Of a DNA stretch of 64,000 nucleotides, positions 18,485-26,790 are shown piece by piece. The notes under the pieces were generated by a model. The model ran no database searches and was not told where the DNA came from. It saw nothing but the letters and a program-made list of their open reading frames with translations. The stretch's first letter is position 1. Every line of letters begins with the position of its first letter. The position numbers and the translations under genes were made by a program. This DNA comes from Streptomyces sp. WMMB303 (GTDB lineage: Bacteria; Actinomycetota; Actinomycetes; Streptomycetales; Streptomycetaceae), in the NCBI RefSeq assembly GCF_029351045.1, contig NZ_JARKIN010000001.1:2610001-2674000 (forward strand), in the 5' to 3' direction.

Positions 18485-18634
18485 ATGGCAGTGACCTCTG
18501 AGACCCGTACGACCGGTGGCGCCCCCGCCATGCGGTCTGCCGGAGGTGCCCGCGCGCACCTCCGTGCCGCCTCTCATGTCCTGGAGCCGCACCGCTGTCG
18601 CTGTCCGCGCGGCTGCCACACACCCTGTCGCTGA
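18485..18634 (+). CDS. cysteine-rich leader peptide upstream of cysteine dioxygenase (candidate)
   Basis: A 49-codon open frame starting at the predicted transcription start. Its last fourteen residues before the stop include four cysteines, C38, C40, C44 and C48 (HRCRCPRGCHTPCR). Polycysteine leader ORFs, often leaderless, are known in mycobacteria to act as cysteine-responsive attenuators. Here the ORF precedes a cysteine-degrading enzyme by 210 nt. Translation would therefore sense cysteinyl-tRNA supply and tune read-through into the dioxygenase gene. The ORF is short and codon bias alone cannot prove it; the promoter spacing and cysteine cluster are the evidence. It could be a chance frame. 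Confidence 0.5.
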   Translation: MAVTSETRTTGGAPAMRSAGGARAHLRAASHVLEPHRCRCPRGCHTPCR

Positions 18635-18844
18635 GGTGCCGCCGAGGTGCCGCTGAGGTCCGGCCCGCGCTGATCCGAGCACCCGCGACCCGCCACCGAG
18701 CAGCCGCTCCGACGGAGTGCGTTCCCCCCCTCCGCACACCCCGCACGCCCTGTCGCGCCCCCTTTCCCGCCGCCCCGGCTCGCACCGGGTGCGGCTCCGC
18801 CCGCCGCCCGGCTCCGGTCGGCCCGCACAAAGGCACTTCCGCAC
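18635..18844 (+). promoter_or_regulatory. C-rich leader segment before cysteine dioxygenase (possible attenuator)
   Basis: Directly after the leader stop lie direct repeats: GAGGTGCCGC twice (18634-18643 and 18646-18655) and a variant GAGGTCCGGC. Then comes a long C-rich, G-poor stretch (about 18725-18780), the composition favoured by Rho for loading. There is no strong hairpin with a U-run. The layout is compatible with Rho-dependent attenuation controlled by ribosome progress on the leader ORF. Inference only. Confidence 0.35.
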
Positions 18845-19390
18845 GTGAACAGCGACCTCGAAATCGCGGGCGACCCGCTCGCCGTCCCCCATCTGCTCCC
18901 CGCTCCCCCGGCCCACCCGGCCACCGTCGCGGACTTCGCCGGGCTGATCAGCGCACTGGCCGCCGACCGGGCCGCCTGGGCGCCGCTGGTGCGCTACGAC
19001 CCGACCCTGCGCTGGTACCACCGGTTGCGCACCGGCCCGGGCTACGAGATGTGGCTGCTGAGCTGGCTGCCCGGGCAGGGCAGCGGCCGGCACGACCACG
19101 GGCGCTCGTCCGGCGTGTTCGGCGTGCTCGTGGGTGAACTGACCGAGCACGGGCACGCCGCGACCGGAGGCGGACGCGGCACGAGCGGCACGGCCGGACC
19201 CGGCACCCGAGTGCTCGGCACCGGCACGGTGCGCGTCTTCGCGCCCGGATATGTGCACGAAGTGGTCAACGACGGGCTGGAACCCGTCGTGAGTGTGCAC
19301 ATCTACACGCCCGGACTGACCGAGATGCCCCAGCACTGCTCCAGCGGCCCCCGCGCCGCACGGAATCCGGCGCAGGCGTCGCCGGCCTGA
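18845..19390 (+). CDS. cysteine dioxygenase family protein
   Basis: A non-heme iron cupin enzyme that oxidises cysteine to cysteine sulfinate, the first step of cysteine catabolism. The 181-aa protein has the first cupin motif (GSGRHDHGRSSGVFGVLVGELTE), giving two His ligands in HDH, and the third His in GYVHEVVNDG. A Gly-rich insertion (TGGGRGTSGTAGPGT) sits between the motifs. The start GTG 18845 is the only one fitting the family N-terminus; the ribosome site is weak (AAAGG about 12 nt upstream). The cysteine-rich leader ORF upstream supports cysteine as substrate. It precedes cofD by 78 bp and may be co-transcribed with it. Confidence 0.88.
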   Translation: MNSDLEIAGDPLAVPHLLPAPPAHPATVADFAGLISALAADRAAWAPLVRYDPTLRWYHRLRTGPGYEMWLLSWLPGQGSGRHDHGRSSGVFGVLVGELTEHGHAATGGGRGTSGTAGPGTRVLGTGTVRVFAPGYVHEVVNDGLEPVVSVHIYTPGLTEMPQHCSSGPRAARNPAQASPA

Positions 19391-19468
19391 CGCCGGGGAC
19401 GCGGCACTCCGGCACCGGGCGGGGCACCTGATGTCGGGGGCGGGCAGCGGGCTGCGAGACTGGTGCCC

Positions 19469-20473
19469 ATGCAGCGCATTGTGGTTCTGGCCGGGGGCAT
19501 CGGCGGTGCCCGTTTCCTGCGCGGGCTCCGGTTCGCGGTGCCCGACGCGGAGATCACCGTCGTCGGCAACACCGGTGACGACATCCATCTGTTCGGCCTG
19601 AAGGTCTGCCCCGACCTCGACACCGTGATGTACACCCTGGGCGGTGGCATCCACGAGGAACAGGGCTGGGGGCGGGCAGACGAGACCTTCGCGGTGAAGG
19701 AGGAACTGGCCGCCTACGGCGTGGGCCCCGAGTGGTTCGGGCTGGGCGACCGGGACTTCGCCACCCACATCGTCCGCACCCAGATGATCTCCGCGGGCTA
19801 TCCGCTCAGCGCCGTCACCGAGGCGCTCTGCGCCCGCTGGCAGCCCGGGGTGAAGCTGCTGCCCATGACGGACGACCGGGTCGAGACCCATGTGCTGATC
19901 GACGACCCGGACGCCGCGGACTCCGGCCGGGGCGAGGACGGCGGGGACGGGACGGCCGGACGCAAGGCGGTGCACTTCCAGGAGTACTGGGTGCGGTTGC
20001 GGGCCTCCGTGGACGCGCACGCCGTGGTGCCCGTCGGCGCCGACGCCGCCCGGCCCGCACCGGGTGTGCTGGAGGCCGTCGCCGCGGCGGACACCGTCAT
20101 CTTCCCGCCCTCCAACCCCGTCGTCAGCGTGGGCACGATCCTGGCCGTACCCGGCATCCGGGAGGCCATCGCGGACGCCGGGGTACCGGTCGTCGGCCTC
20201 TCGCCCATCATCGGGAACGCCCCCGTGCACGGCATGGCCGACAAGGTGCTGGCCGCCGTCGGAGTCGAGACCACAGCGGCGGCCGTCGCCGCGCACTACG
20301 GCTCGGGGCTGCTGGACGGCTGGCTCGTCGACACCGCGGACGCCGACACCGTGGGGGCCGTCGAGGACGCGGGCATCCGCTGCCGCGCCGTGCCGCTGCT
20401 GATGAGCGACGAGGAGACCACCGCGGAGATGGCCCGGCAGGCGCTGGCGCTGGCGGAGGAGGTGCGCGCGTGA
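19469..20473 (+). CDS. cofD: 2-phospho-L-lactate transferase / FO phosphoenolpyruvyl transferase (F420 biosynthesis)
   Basis: The CofD/FbiA enzyme transfers a phospho-three-carbon unit from an activated guanosine donor onto FO; in actinobacteria the unit comes from phosphoenolpyruvate, giving dehydro-F420-0. The N-terminal nucleotide loop [16 protein letters not shown], the [11 protein letters not shown] motif, and [13 protein letters not shown] with [11 protein letters not shown] are all present in 334 residues. The ATG at 19469 gives the family N-terminus [10 protein letters not shown]; a GTG two codons earlier (19463) is the alternative. No Shine-Dalgarno is visible. It overlaps fbiB by GTGA, so the two are coupled. 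Confidence 0.94.
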   Translation: MQRIVVLAGGIGGARFLRGLRFAVPDAEITVVGNTGDDIHLFGLKVCPDLDTVMYTLGGGIHEEQGWGRADETFAVKEELAAYGVGPEWFGLGDRDFATHIVRTQMISAGYPLSAVTEALCARWQPGVKLLPMTDDRVETHVLIDDPDAADSGRGEDGGDGTAGRKAVHFQEYWVRLRASVDAHAVVPVGADAARPAPGVLEAVAAADTVIFPPSNPVVSVGTILAVPGIREAIADAGVPVVGLSPIIGNAPVHGMADKVLAAVGVETTAAAVAAHYGSGLLDGWLVDTADADTVGAVEDAGIRCRAVPLLMSDEETTAEMARQALALAEEVRA

Positions 20474-21960
20474 CGGCGGTGACGACCGGGGCGCCCGGGC
20501 AGGAGCAGAACCCGCGGGCCACGGCACCCGCGGCGGCCGACCGCGCCGCGGCAGCCGAGCGGGCGGACCGGGTCGGGAGCGGACCCGGCACCTCCTACGA
20601 GGTCTGGGCGCTGCCCGGCATCCCGGACGTAAGCCCCGGCGACGACCTGGTCCGGCTCCTGGTCGACGCGGCGACCGCGCCCGGCGGGCGGGGACTGGCG
20701 GACGGCGACGTGCTCGTCGTCACCTCGAAGATCGTCAGCAAGGCCGAGGGCCGCATCGTCCGGGCCGACGACCGCGAGGCCGCCATCGACGCGGAGACCG
20801 TGCGGGTCGTCGCGCGGCGCGGCCCGGCCCGGATCGTGGAGTCCCGGCACGGCTTCGTGATGGCCGCGGCCGGCGTCGACGCCTCCAACACCCCCGAGGG
20901 CACCGTGCTGCTGCTGCCCGAGGACCCGGACGCGACGGCCCGGCGACTGCGGGACGGGGTGCGGGAGGCGCTCGGCGTCACCGTCGGCGTCGTCGTCACC
21001 GACACCTTCGGGCGGCCCTGGCGCACGGGCCAGACCGACGTGGCCATCGGCGCGGCCGGGGTGCGGGTCCTGGAGGACCTGCGCGGCGGCGTCGACATGT
21101 ACGGCAACGCGCTGGGCGTGACCGTCACCGCCGTCGGCGACGAGCTGGCGGGAGCGGGCGAACTGGTCAAGCGCAAGGCGAGCGGGCTGCCGGTCGCGGT
21201 GCTGCGCGGACTGGCCCACCACGTGCTGCCCGCGCCCGGCAGCGCGGAGACGGGCACAGGGTCCAACGAGTCCAACGGGTCCCCCGAGTCGCCCGGGGGC
21301 GAGGCGACGGCGCGCGCGCTGGTGCGCGACGCGGCCGCCGACATGTTCCGGCTGGGCACCTCGGAGGCCGTGCGCGAGGCGGTGACGCTGCGCCGCACCG
21401 TACGGGAGTTCACCGCGGAGCCGGTGGACGGGCAGGCCGTGCGGCGCGCGGTCGCCGCCGCCGTGACCGCACCGGCCCCGCACCACACCACACCGTGGCG
21501 GTTCGTGCTGCTGGAGAGCGCCGAGTCGCGGATCCGGCTGCTGGACGCCATGCGGGACGCCTGGATCGCCGACCTGCGCGGCGACGAGAAGAGCGAGCAG
21601 AGCATCGCCAAGCGCGTCAAGCGCGGCGACGTGCTGCGCAACGCGCCCTGCCTGGCCGTGCCCTGCCTGGTGATGGACGGCTCGCACACCTACCCGGACG
21701 CGCGGCGGAACGCCGCCGAACGGGAGATGTTCGTCGTCGCGACGGGCGCCGGCATCCAGAACTTCCTCGTCGCGCTGGCCGGGGAGCGGCTGGGGTCCGC
21801 GTGGATCTCCTCCACCATGTTCTGCCGGGACGTGGTGCGCGAGGTGCTGGACCTGCCCGAGGGGTGGGACCCGATGGGCGCGGTCGCCATCGGCCATCCG
21901 GCGGCCCCGCCCCGGGAGCGCCCGCCGCGCTCCGCGGCCGACTTCGTCGTCGAGCGGTGA
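20470..21960 (+). CDS. fbiB: bifunctional F420-0:gamma-glutamyl ligase / nitroreductase-fold reductase
   Basis: A two-domain enzyme of 496 residues. After a ~35-residue variable N-terminus, the CofE ligase domain (to about residue 270) adds glutamates to F420-0: [54 protein letters not shown]. The C-terminal domain (about 300-496) has the nitroreductase/FMN fold ([39 protein letters not shown]). In mycobacteria it reduces dehydro-F420-0, which fits the phosphoenolpyruvate route. GTG 20470 lies within the cofD stop. F420 serves redox enzymes, including antibiotic biosynthesis. A hairpin follows the stop. Confidence 0.94.
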   Translation: MTAVTTGAPGQEQNPRATAPAAADRAAAAERADRVGSGPGTSYEVWALPGIPDVSPGDDLVRLLVDAATAPGGRGLADGDVLVVTSKIVSKAEGRIVRADDREAAIDAETVRVVARRGPARIVESRHGFVMAAAGVDASNTPEGTVLLLPEDPDATARRLRDGVREALGVTVGVVVTDTFGRPWRTGQTDVAIGAAGVRVLEDLRGGVDMYGNALGVTVTAVGDELAGAGELVKRKASGLPVAVLRGLAHHVLPAPGSAETGTGSNESNGSPESPGGEATARALVRDAAADMFRLGTSEAVREAVTLRRTVREFTAEPVDGQAVRRAVAAAVTAPAPHHTTPWRFVLLESAESRIRLLDAMRDAWIADLRGDEKSEQSIAKRVKRGDVLRNAPCLAVPCLVMDGSHTYPDARRNAAEREMFVVATGAGIQNFLVALAGERLGSAWISSTMFCRDVVREVLDLPEGWDPMGAVAIGHPAAPPRERPPRSAADFVVER

Positions 21961-21982
21961 CCGCCTGCTGAGGGCCGTCCCG

Positions 21983-22009
21983 GGCGGCGCCACCGCCCTC
22001 GGCGCCGCC
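21983..22009. terminator. bidirectional terminator hairpin
   Basis: A 9-bp perfect stem GGCGGCGCC (21983-21991) / GGCGCCGCC (22001-22009), in the 71-bp convergent gap between fbiB and the DNA glycosylase gene. Confidence 0.75.
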
Positions 22010-22031
22010 GGTACCGCTGTGCCCGCGCGCC

Positions 22032-22946
22032 CTACAGCGGCGCTATGTTCCCCACCGGGAAGCGGGGAGCACGGCGCGGCATCCGCGGGCCGCCCAGCAG
22101 GATGAGCCGGCTGGCGCGGTGCCGCTGCCCCTCGTAGGGAGCCAGGAGTTCCAGCATGCCGTCGTCATCGGTGCCGCGGGCGCCGGTGAGGGCGTAGCCG
22201 ATCTGGCCCGGCAGGTGCAGATCCCCCACCGTGACGGCGTCCGGCTCCCCGTTCGAGCGCTGCAGGACCTCGGCGGCCGTCCACGGGCCGATGCCCGGAA
22301 TGGCCTGGAGCCGGGCCAGTGCCGCGTCCAGATCCAGGTGGGCCGCCTCCTCCATCCGGCCGGCCCGCTGGAGGGCGCGCAGCACGGCGGCGGAGCGCTT
22401 CTGGTCGACCCCGGCGCGGTGCCACTCCCAGGAGGGGATGCGCAGCCAGTCGCGCGGGTGGGGCATCACCCACAGGTGCGGATGCGGCCCCGGTGCGCGT
22501 TCGCCGAATCTGCGGACCAGCAGCCGCCAGGCGCGGTACGCCTCCTCGGCGGTGACCTTCTGCTCCAGCACGGAGGGGATCAGCGACTCCAGCACCCGCC
22601 CCGTGCGGACGAGCCGCAGCCCGGGATGGCGTCGGTGCGCCTCCCGGGCGACAGCGTGGTGCGGGACGAAGGCGGCCGGGTCGTCCTCCGCGCCCAGCAG
22701 CGCGGGCAGCCCGTCCAGCAGCCACCCGGCCCCCGGCCCCCACGCCTCGGCGCACACGGCGCCGCCGTCGGCTTCCCGCCTACGGGACAGCCGCAGCGTC
22801 GCGGGACCGTCGGGGGTGCGGGTGCCGCGCCAGATCGCACCGTCCTCGGTGCGGTACGTCGGGTCGTACGGCCCCCGGCGCAGCACGCGCAGGCTGCCGT
22901 GCAGGTCGTACGGGCCCGGCGGGGTCCAGGAGCGGGTGAGTGACAC
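22032..22946 (-). CDS. AlkA/HhH-GPD type DNA-3-methyladenine glycosylase
   Basis: A predicted base-excision repair enzyme (304 residues) that removes alkylated purines. The helix-hairpin-helix is LQAIPGIGPWTAAEVLQRS. About 18 residues later comes the catalytic Asp in VTVGDLHLPGQIGYAL. The helical core LESLIPSVLEQKVTAEEAYRAWR is also typical. The N-terminal ~95 residues (SWTPPGPYDLHGSLRVLRRGPYDPTYR) form the beta-rich domain seen in AlkA-like proteins. The start GTG 22946 (MSLTRSW) is chosen because family homology begins there. It is conserved between fbiB and the NDP-sugar gene in streptomycetes. No iron-sulfur cluster cysteines are seen. Confidence 0.9.
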   Translation of the reverse strand: MSLTRSWTPPGPYDLHGSLRVLRRGPYDPTYRTEDGAIWRGTRTPDGPATLRLSRRREADGGAVCAEAWGPGAGWLLDGLPALLGAEDDPAAFVPHHAVAREAHRRHPGLRLVRTGRVLESLIPSVLEQKVTAEEAYRAWRLLVRRFGERAPGPHPHLWVMPHPRDWLRIPSWEWHRAGVDQKRSAAVLRALQRAGRMEEAAHLDLDAALARLQAIPGIGPWTAAEVLQRSNGEPDAVTVGDLHLPGQIGYALTGARGTDDDGMLELLAPYEGQRHRASRLILLGGPRMPRRAPRFPVGNIAPL

Positions 22947-23061
22947 GGGCAGCAAGACTACGGCCCGGCACCGACAGCCGGACCCGGCGGCGGCCCGACG
23001 GGCGGGCGGCCCGGTAGGGGCGCCGGCGGAACGAGACCCGGAGCGCCGGGGGACGGCGCGG

Positions 23062-24144
23062 CTACTGGTCCGAGGAGAAGCGCACCGCGCCGGCCGGTAT
23101 CCGGGCGTCGCACCACACCCGGATGCCGCCGCGCAGCTCGTTGCCCTCGCCGACGACGGCTCCGTCGCCGATGACCGCACCGTCCAGCACGGTGTCGGCG
23201 CCGATGCGGGCGCCCGCGCCGATCAGCGAGTCGCGGATCCGGGCGCCGGGCGCCACCACAGCGCCGTCCAGCAGGGCGCTGCCGTCGATCCGGGCGCCGG
23301 AGCCGACCGCGGCCCCGGCTCCGGCGACGGTGCCGCCGGTGAGCTTGGCGTCCTGCGCCACGTCGGCGCTCTCCAGGATCAGCCGCTCCCCGCAGCGGCC
23401 CGGTACGGCGGGCGAGGGCGCGCGGCCCAGCACGAGGTCGGCGGAGCCGCGGACGAACGACTCGGGGGTGCCCAGGTCGAGCCAGTAGGTGGAGTCGACC
23501 ATACCGTGCAGCGTCGCCCCGGCGGACAGCAGTCCGGGGAAGGTCTCGCGCTCCACCGAGACGGGGCGTCCCGCGGGGATGGTGTCGATGACCGAGCGGG
23601 TGAACACGTAGGCACCCGCGTTGATCTGGTCGGTGACGATCTCCTCGGGCGTCTGCGGCTTCTCCAGGAAAGCCGTCACGCGTCCCGAACCGTCCGTGGG
23701 GACGAGCCCGAAGGCCCGCGGGTCGGTCACCCGGGTCAGATGCAGCGAGACATCGGCCGCGGCCCGGGAGTGCTCGTCGACCAGGGCGCGGATGTCGAGG
23801 CCGGAGAGGATGTCGCCGTTGAAGACGAGTACCGGCTCGTCGGGGCCCGAGTGCAGCCGGGAGGCGACGTTGCGGATGGCGCCGCCGGTGCCCAGCGGCT
23901 CCTCCTCGGTGACGTACTCCAGATGCAGGCCCAGTTGGGAGCCGTCGCCGAAGTACGGCTCGAAGACCTCGGCGAGGTAGGAGGTGGCCATCACCACGTG
24001 GTCGACGCCCGCGGCGCGGGCCCTGGCCAACTGGTGGCTGAGGAAGGGCACGCCCGCGGCGGGGACCATGGGCTTGGGGGTGTTCACCGTGAGCGGACGC
24101 AGCCGGGTGCCCTTGCCCCCGACCAGAAGGATCGCTTCTGTCAC
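23062..24144 (-). CDS. NDP-sugar pyrophosphorylase (mannose-1-phosphate guanylyltransferase-like)
   Basis: An enzyme that activates a sugar-1-phosphate with NTP. Residues 1-235 form the nucleotidyltransferase domain: LLVGGKGTRLRPLTVNTPKPMVP holds the NTP loop and signature Lys, FNGDILSGLD the metal Asp, and LEKPQTPEEIVTDQINAGAYVF the sugar site. The C-terminal third (about 255-345) is a left-handed beta-helix of hexapeptide repeats (GSGARI, GSALLDGAVV, GAGARIGADT). Together with manA/manB it probably makes GDP-mannose. The position matches the mycobacterial mannose-1-phosphate guanylyltransferase gene, but glucose or other sugars are possible. The start is GTG 24144. Confidence 0.9.
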   Translation of the reverse strand: MTEAILLVGGKGTRLRPLTVNTPKPMVPAAGVPFLSHQLARARAAGVDHVVMATSYLAEVFEPYFGDGSQLGLHLEYVTEEEPLGTGGAIRNVASRLHSGPDEPVLVFNGDILSGLDIRALVDEHSRAAADVSLHLTRVTDPRAFGLVPTDGSGRVTAFLEKPQTPEEIVTDQINAGAYVFTRSVIDTIPAGRPVSVERETFPGLLSAGATLHGMVDSTYWLDLGTPESFVRGSADLVLGRAPSPAVPGRCGERLILESADVAQDAKLTGGTVAGAGAAVGSGARIDGSALLDGAVVAPGARIRDSLIGAGARIGADTVLDGAVIGDGAVVGEGNELRGGIRVWCDARIPAGAVRFSSDQ

Positions 24145-24385
24145 CTGTTGTCTCTGCTTCCTGCCGGGGTCCGCCGACCGCCCTTCGGGTGGCCGGCGGA
24201 CAGTCTATTCAGACGCGTGCGGACGCGTGGGCGGCCCGGTACGGCCGTCCCCGGCAGACGCGGCCCGGGGGCTGAGCGGTTGCTCCGCTTCGCGCGGTCA
24301 CCGCGGTCACCGCGTGCAGCGGTGGGCTGCGGCGGTCCGGCCCGAGGTGGCCGGCCGCGCGGCGGATCACCGGCCCGGCGCCGGA

Positions 24386-25798
24386 TCAGCGGCCCTGCAA
24401 CCGGGCCGCAGCGCTGCGGACGGCGCCGAGCTTCGCGTAGAGCCGGTCGCCGGGGCACTCGGTGACGAATCCGTCCCGGTGTCCGGAAACCGTGTGGAAG
24501 TGGATCTTCCGCCCCTTCTTGAACTTGCCGCCACCGGACGTCAGCCAGGTCTTGCCGGCCGGGTCGGCTCCGAAGAGCCCCAGCTTCCACGCGGTGAGCC
24601 GGGCGAGTGCGTCCACGGCGTGCTCGGAGGGTTCCTGCTTGCCGTAGGAGCCGAGGACCGCGATGCCTGTGCTGTCGGTGTTGAAACCGTAGGTATGCGC
24701 TCCCATCACCGGCTTGGCCACGCCCCCGGCCCGCCCCTCGTAGATGTTTCCGCACTTGTCCACGAGGAAGTTGTAGCCGATGTCCCGCCAATGGCTGCTC
24801 TTGACGTGGTAGCGGTACATCGCACGGATGAGGGAGGGCGCCTTGTCGCAGGCGTAGTCGTTGGTCATGGCCGTGTGGTGGACGAAGGCGGCCTTGACCG
24901 TGTCGGTGTAGCGGAACTCCGCCTCCCGCAGCTTCTCGTCGGCGCCCCAGCCCGCACGGGTCACGATGCGCGGCCGTGGGCCGGTGAACGACCCGGCCTG
25001 CGGGTACTGGGAGCGGGTCGCCTCCCGGGAGAGGGCGGGCAGCACCCTGCCGCCGGCACCCTCCGCGGAGTCCGCCCCGGCGGGCTCCGCCTTCGCCGCG
25101 CCTGCTCCGGCCCCCTCCGCCGCCGCACCCGCCGCCGTGTCGTCCCGCTGACCGTCCGCGGGCTTCTCCGACGGGCCGGGGACCGCGGAGTGGCCGGGAG
25201 TCTTCCCCTGGGCCGGGCTCGGATCGGGGCCCGGGTCGACCAGTTCCAGGCGGAGCCCGTCGGGCAGAGAGCCGCCGTGCTCCGTGCGCTCCGGCAGCAC
25301 CCGCGCCTCGACGCCGTCGGAGGAGCCGACCCAGAGCGGAGCCGTGGCGCCGCGGGCCGGCCCGCGAGCGCCGCCTCGGGCGTCCACGGGATGGTTCTCC
25401 AGGTGCCGCCACGCCGACCAGTGTCCGGAGTCCGCGTCGCGGGTGCGGACCTGCACCCGCGCGCGCAGCGGGGTACCGGCCCCGTCCCAGACCACACCCA
25501 GGAGGGAGTACGGGCGGACGGTGCGGGCCGGGACCCGCACCCCGGCGTCGGGCGATTCCGCCGCGCGAGCACCGGGATCTCCCTCCGAGGACCCGGCGAA
25601 GGAGAGCGACTGGGTGCGGCCCGGAATCGCGGACCCGGCGGAGGCGGAAGCCGCGGAGGACTGGGGTGCCTTGGAGAACGAGGACGGGAACGCCGGGGCC
25701 GCCGGGGCCGCTGTGGCTGCCGCGGCGAGGGGAGCGAGGGACAGCAGCAGCGCCGTCGCGCTCACGACACCGACCGTTTGACTACGATTCGCACGCAT
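24386..25798 (-). CDS. secreted PGRP/N-acetylmuramoyl-L-alanine amidase
   Basis: A 470-aa exported protein expected to cut the amide bond between MurNAc and the stem peptide. A signal peptide (residues 1-~31, VVSATALLLSLAPLAAAATA) is followed by a Ser/Ala/Pro-rich linker, a beta-rich domain (~85-190), a second linker, and the peptidoglycan-recognition amidase domain (~275-455). Zinc ligands by pattern are H307 (VHHTA), H440 (SGHRD) and C448 (TECPGD); Y343 and the conserved YNFLVDKCGNIYEGR are present. The ATG at 25798 sits next to an AT-rich palindrome that could control both this gene and the divergent TIGR03089 gene. Probable wall remodelling role. Confidence 0.93.
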   Translation of the reverse strand: MRANRSQTVGVVSATALLLSLAPLAAAATAAPAAPAFPSSFSKAPQSSAASASAGSAIPGRTQSLSFAGSSEGDPGARAAESPDAGVRVPARTVRPYSLLGVVWDGAGTPLRARVQVRTRDADSGHWSAWRHLENHPVDARGGARGPARGATAPLWVGSSDGVEARVLPERTEHGGSLPDGLRLELVDPGPDPSPAQGKTPGHSAVPGPSEKPADGQRDDTAAGAAAEGAGAGAAKAEPAGADSAEGAGGRVLPALSREATRSQYPQAGSFTGPRPRIVTRAGWGADEKLREAEFRYTDTVKAAFVHHTAMTNDYACDKAPSLIRAMYRYHVKSSHWRDIGYNFLVDKCGNIYEGRAGGVAKPVMGAHTYGFNTDSTGIAVLGSYGKQEPSEHAVDALARLTAWKLGLFGADPAGKTWLTSGGGKFKKGRKIHFHTVSGHRDGFVTECPGDRLYAKLGAVRSAAARLQGR

Positions 25799-25804
25799 AC
25801 TTCA

Positions 25805-25824
25805 GATCATGGACATATATGATC
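25805..25824. promoter_or_regulatory. AT-rich palindrome between the amidase and TIGR03089 genes
   Basis: Perfect 6-bp arms GATCAT (25805-25810) and ATGATC (25819-25824) flank an AT-rich 8-bp spacer, only 7 bp upstream of the amidase ATG. The minus-strand TATATG in it could be the amidase -10. Possible operator. Confidence 0.4.
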
Positions 25825-25876
25825 ATTCCCGTCCATTGACGCACCGCCAGTTGGGCGCCCGCGTACGCTTGCAGGA

Positions 25877-26632
25877 ATGAACGCCTCCGACCGCACCCCC
25901 GCCGACCTGCTGCGGACCGCGCTGACCGACGACCCGGCACGCCCCCTGCTGACCTACTACGACGACGCCACGGGCGAGCGCGTCGAGCTCTCGGTGGCGA
26001 CGTTCGCCAACTGGGTGGCGAAAACCGCGAACCTGCTCCAGGACGAACTCTCGGCCGAACCCGGGGACCGGCTCGCGCTGCTGCTCCCGGCGCACTGGCA
26101 GACGGCGGTCTGGCTGCTGGCCTGTTCCTCGGTCGGGGTCGCGGCCGATCTCGGCGGCGATCCCGACCGCGCCGACCTGGTGGTGGCGGGACCGGAGACC
26201 CTGGAGGCGGCCCGCGCCTGCTCCGGCGAGCGGGTGGCACTCAGCCTGCGCCCCATGGGCGGGCGCTTCCCCCAGCCGCCGGAGGGGTTCGCCGACTACG
26301 CGGTGGAGGTGCCGGGCCAGGGCGACCACTTCGCCCCGTACGAACCCGTGGACGCGGACGCCTCGAGCCTGGCGCTGCCCGACGGCGGCGAGCTGACGGG
26401 CGCGCAGGTCGTCGAGCGCGCCCGGGCGGACGCCACCGCGCGGGGACTGGAGCCCGGCGCCCGGCTGCTGTCCGCGCTGCCGTGGGACGGCTGGGACGGA
26501 CTCAGCGCGGGGCTGCTGGCACCGCTGGCCGTGGGCGGTTCGGTGGTGCTCGCACCCCGCGCCGATCAGCTGGACGCCGCCGCCCGCCGGCAGCGCGCGG
26601 CGGACGAGCGGGTGACGCACACCGCCGGCTGA
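25877..26632 (+). CDS. TIGR03089 family protein (truncated acyl-adenylate-like fold)
   Basis: A 251-residue protein of an actinobacterial family resembling the N-terminal subdomain of AMP-forming ligases (RPLLTYYDDATGERVELSVATFANWVAKTANLL, GDRLALLLPAHWQTAVWLLACSSVGVAADL). The P-loop and the C-terminal catalytic lysine domain are missing, so it is unlikely to be an active ligase. It is also found beside LCP genes in mycobacteria. The ATG at 25877 lies 7 nt after TACGCT (25864-25869), and AGGA is too close to act as a ribosome site, so the mRNA is probably leaderless. Function unknown. Confidence 0.88.
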   Translation: MNASDRTPADLLRTALTDDPARPLLTYYDDATGERVELSVATFANWVAKTANLLQDELSAEPGDRLALLLPAHWQTAVWLLACSSVGVAADLGGDPDRADLVVAGPETLEAARACSGERVALSLRPMGGRFPQPPEGFADYAVEVPGQGDHFAPYEPVDADASSLALPDGGELTGAQVVERARADATARGLEPGARLLSALPWDGWDGLSAGLLAPLAVGGSVVLAPRADQLDAAARRQRAADERVTHTAG

Positions 26633-26680
26633 GCACCCGGCACGGCCCTCCCCGGGACACCTGGGCCGGATGGTCCGTAC

Positions 26681-26762
26681 AACCTTGCGAGTGATTCGAG
26701 CGTCTGTCTTCATGACCGGCGCACCCGTGCGGGTGTACGCCTTGTACTCCGCGTGCGCCGGT
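26681..26762 (+). promoter_or_regulatory. possible ECF-type promoter and hairpin upstream of the first LCP gene
   Basis: AACCTT (26681-26686), 14 bp, then CGTCT (26701-26705) resemble extracytoplasmic-function sigma promoters (AAC ... CGTC). An inverted repeat with 10-bp arms ACCGGCGCAC (26715-26724) and GTGCGCCGGT (26753-26762) follows in the leader. LCP genes are commonly part of envelope-stress regulons, which fits, but the match is by eye. Confidence 0.35.
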
Positions 26763-26790
26763 GTCGCCGCCACCCGAGGGATGAACACTC

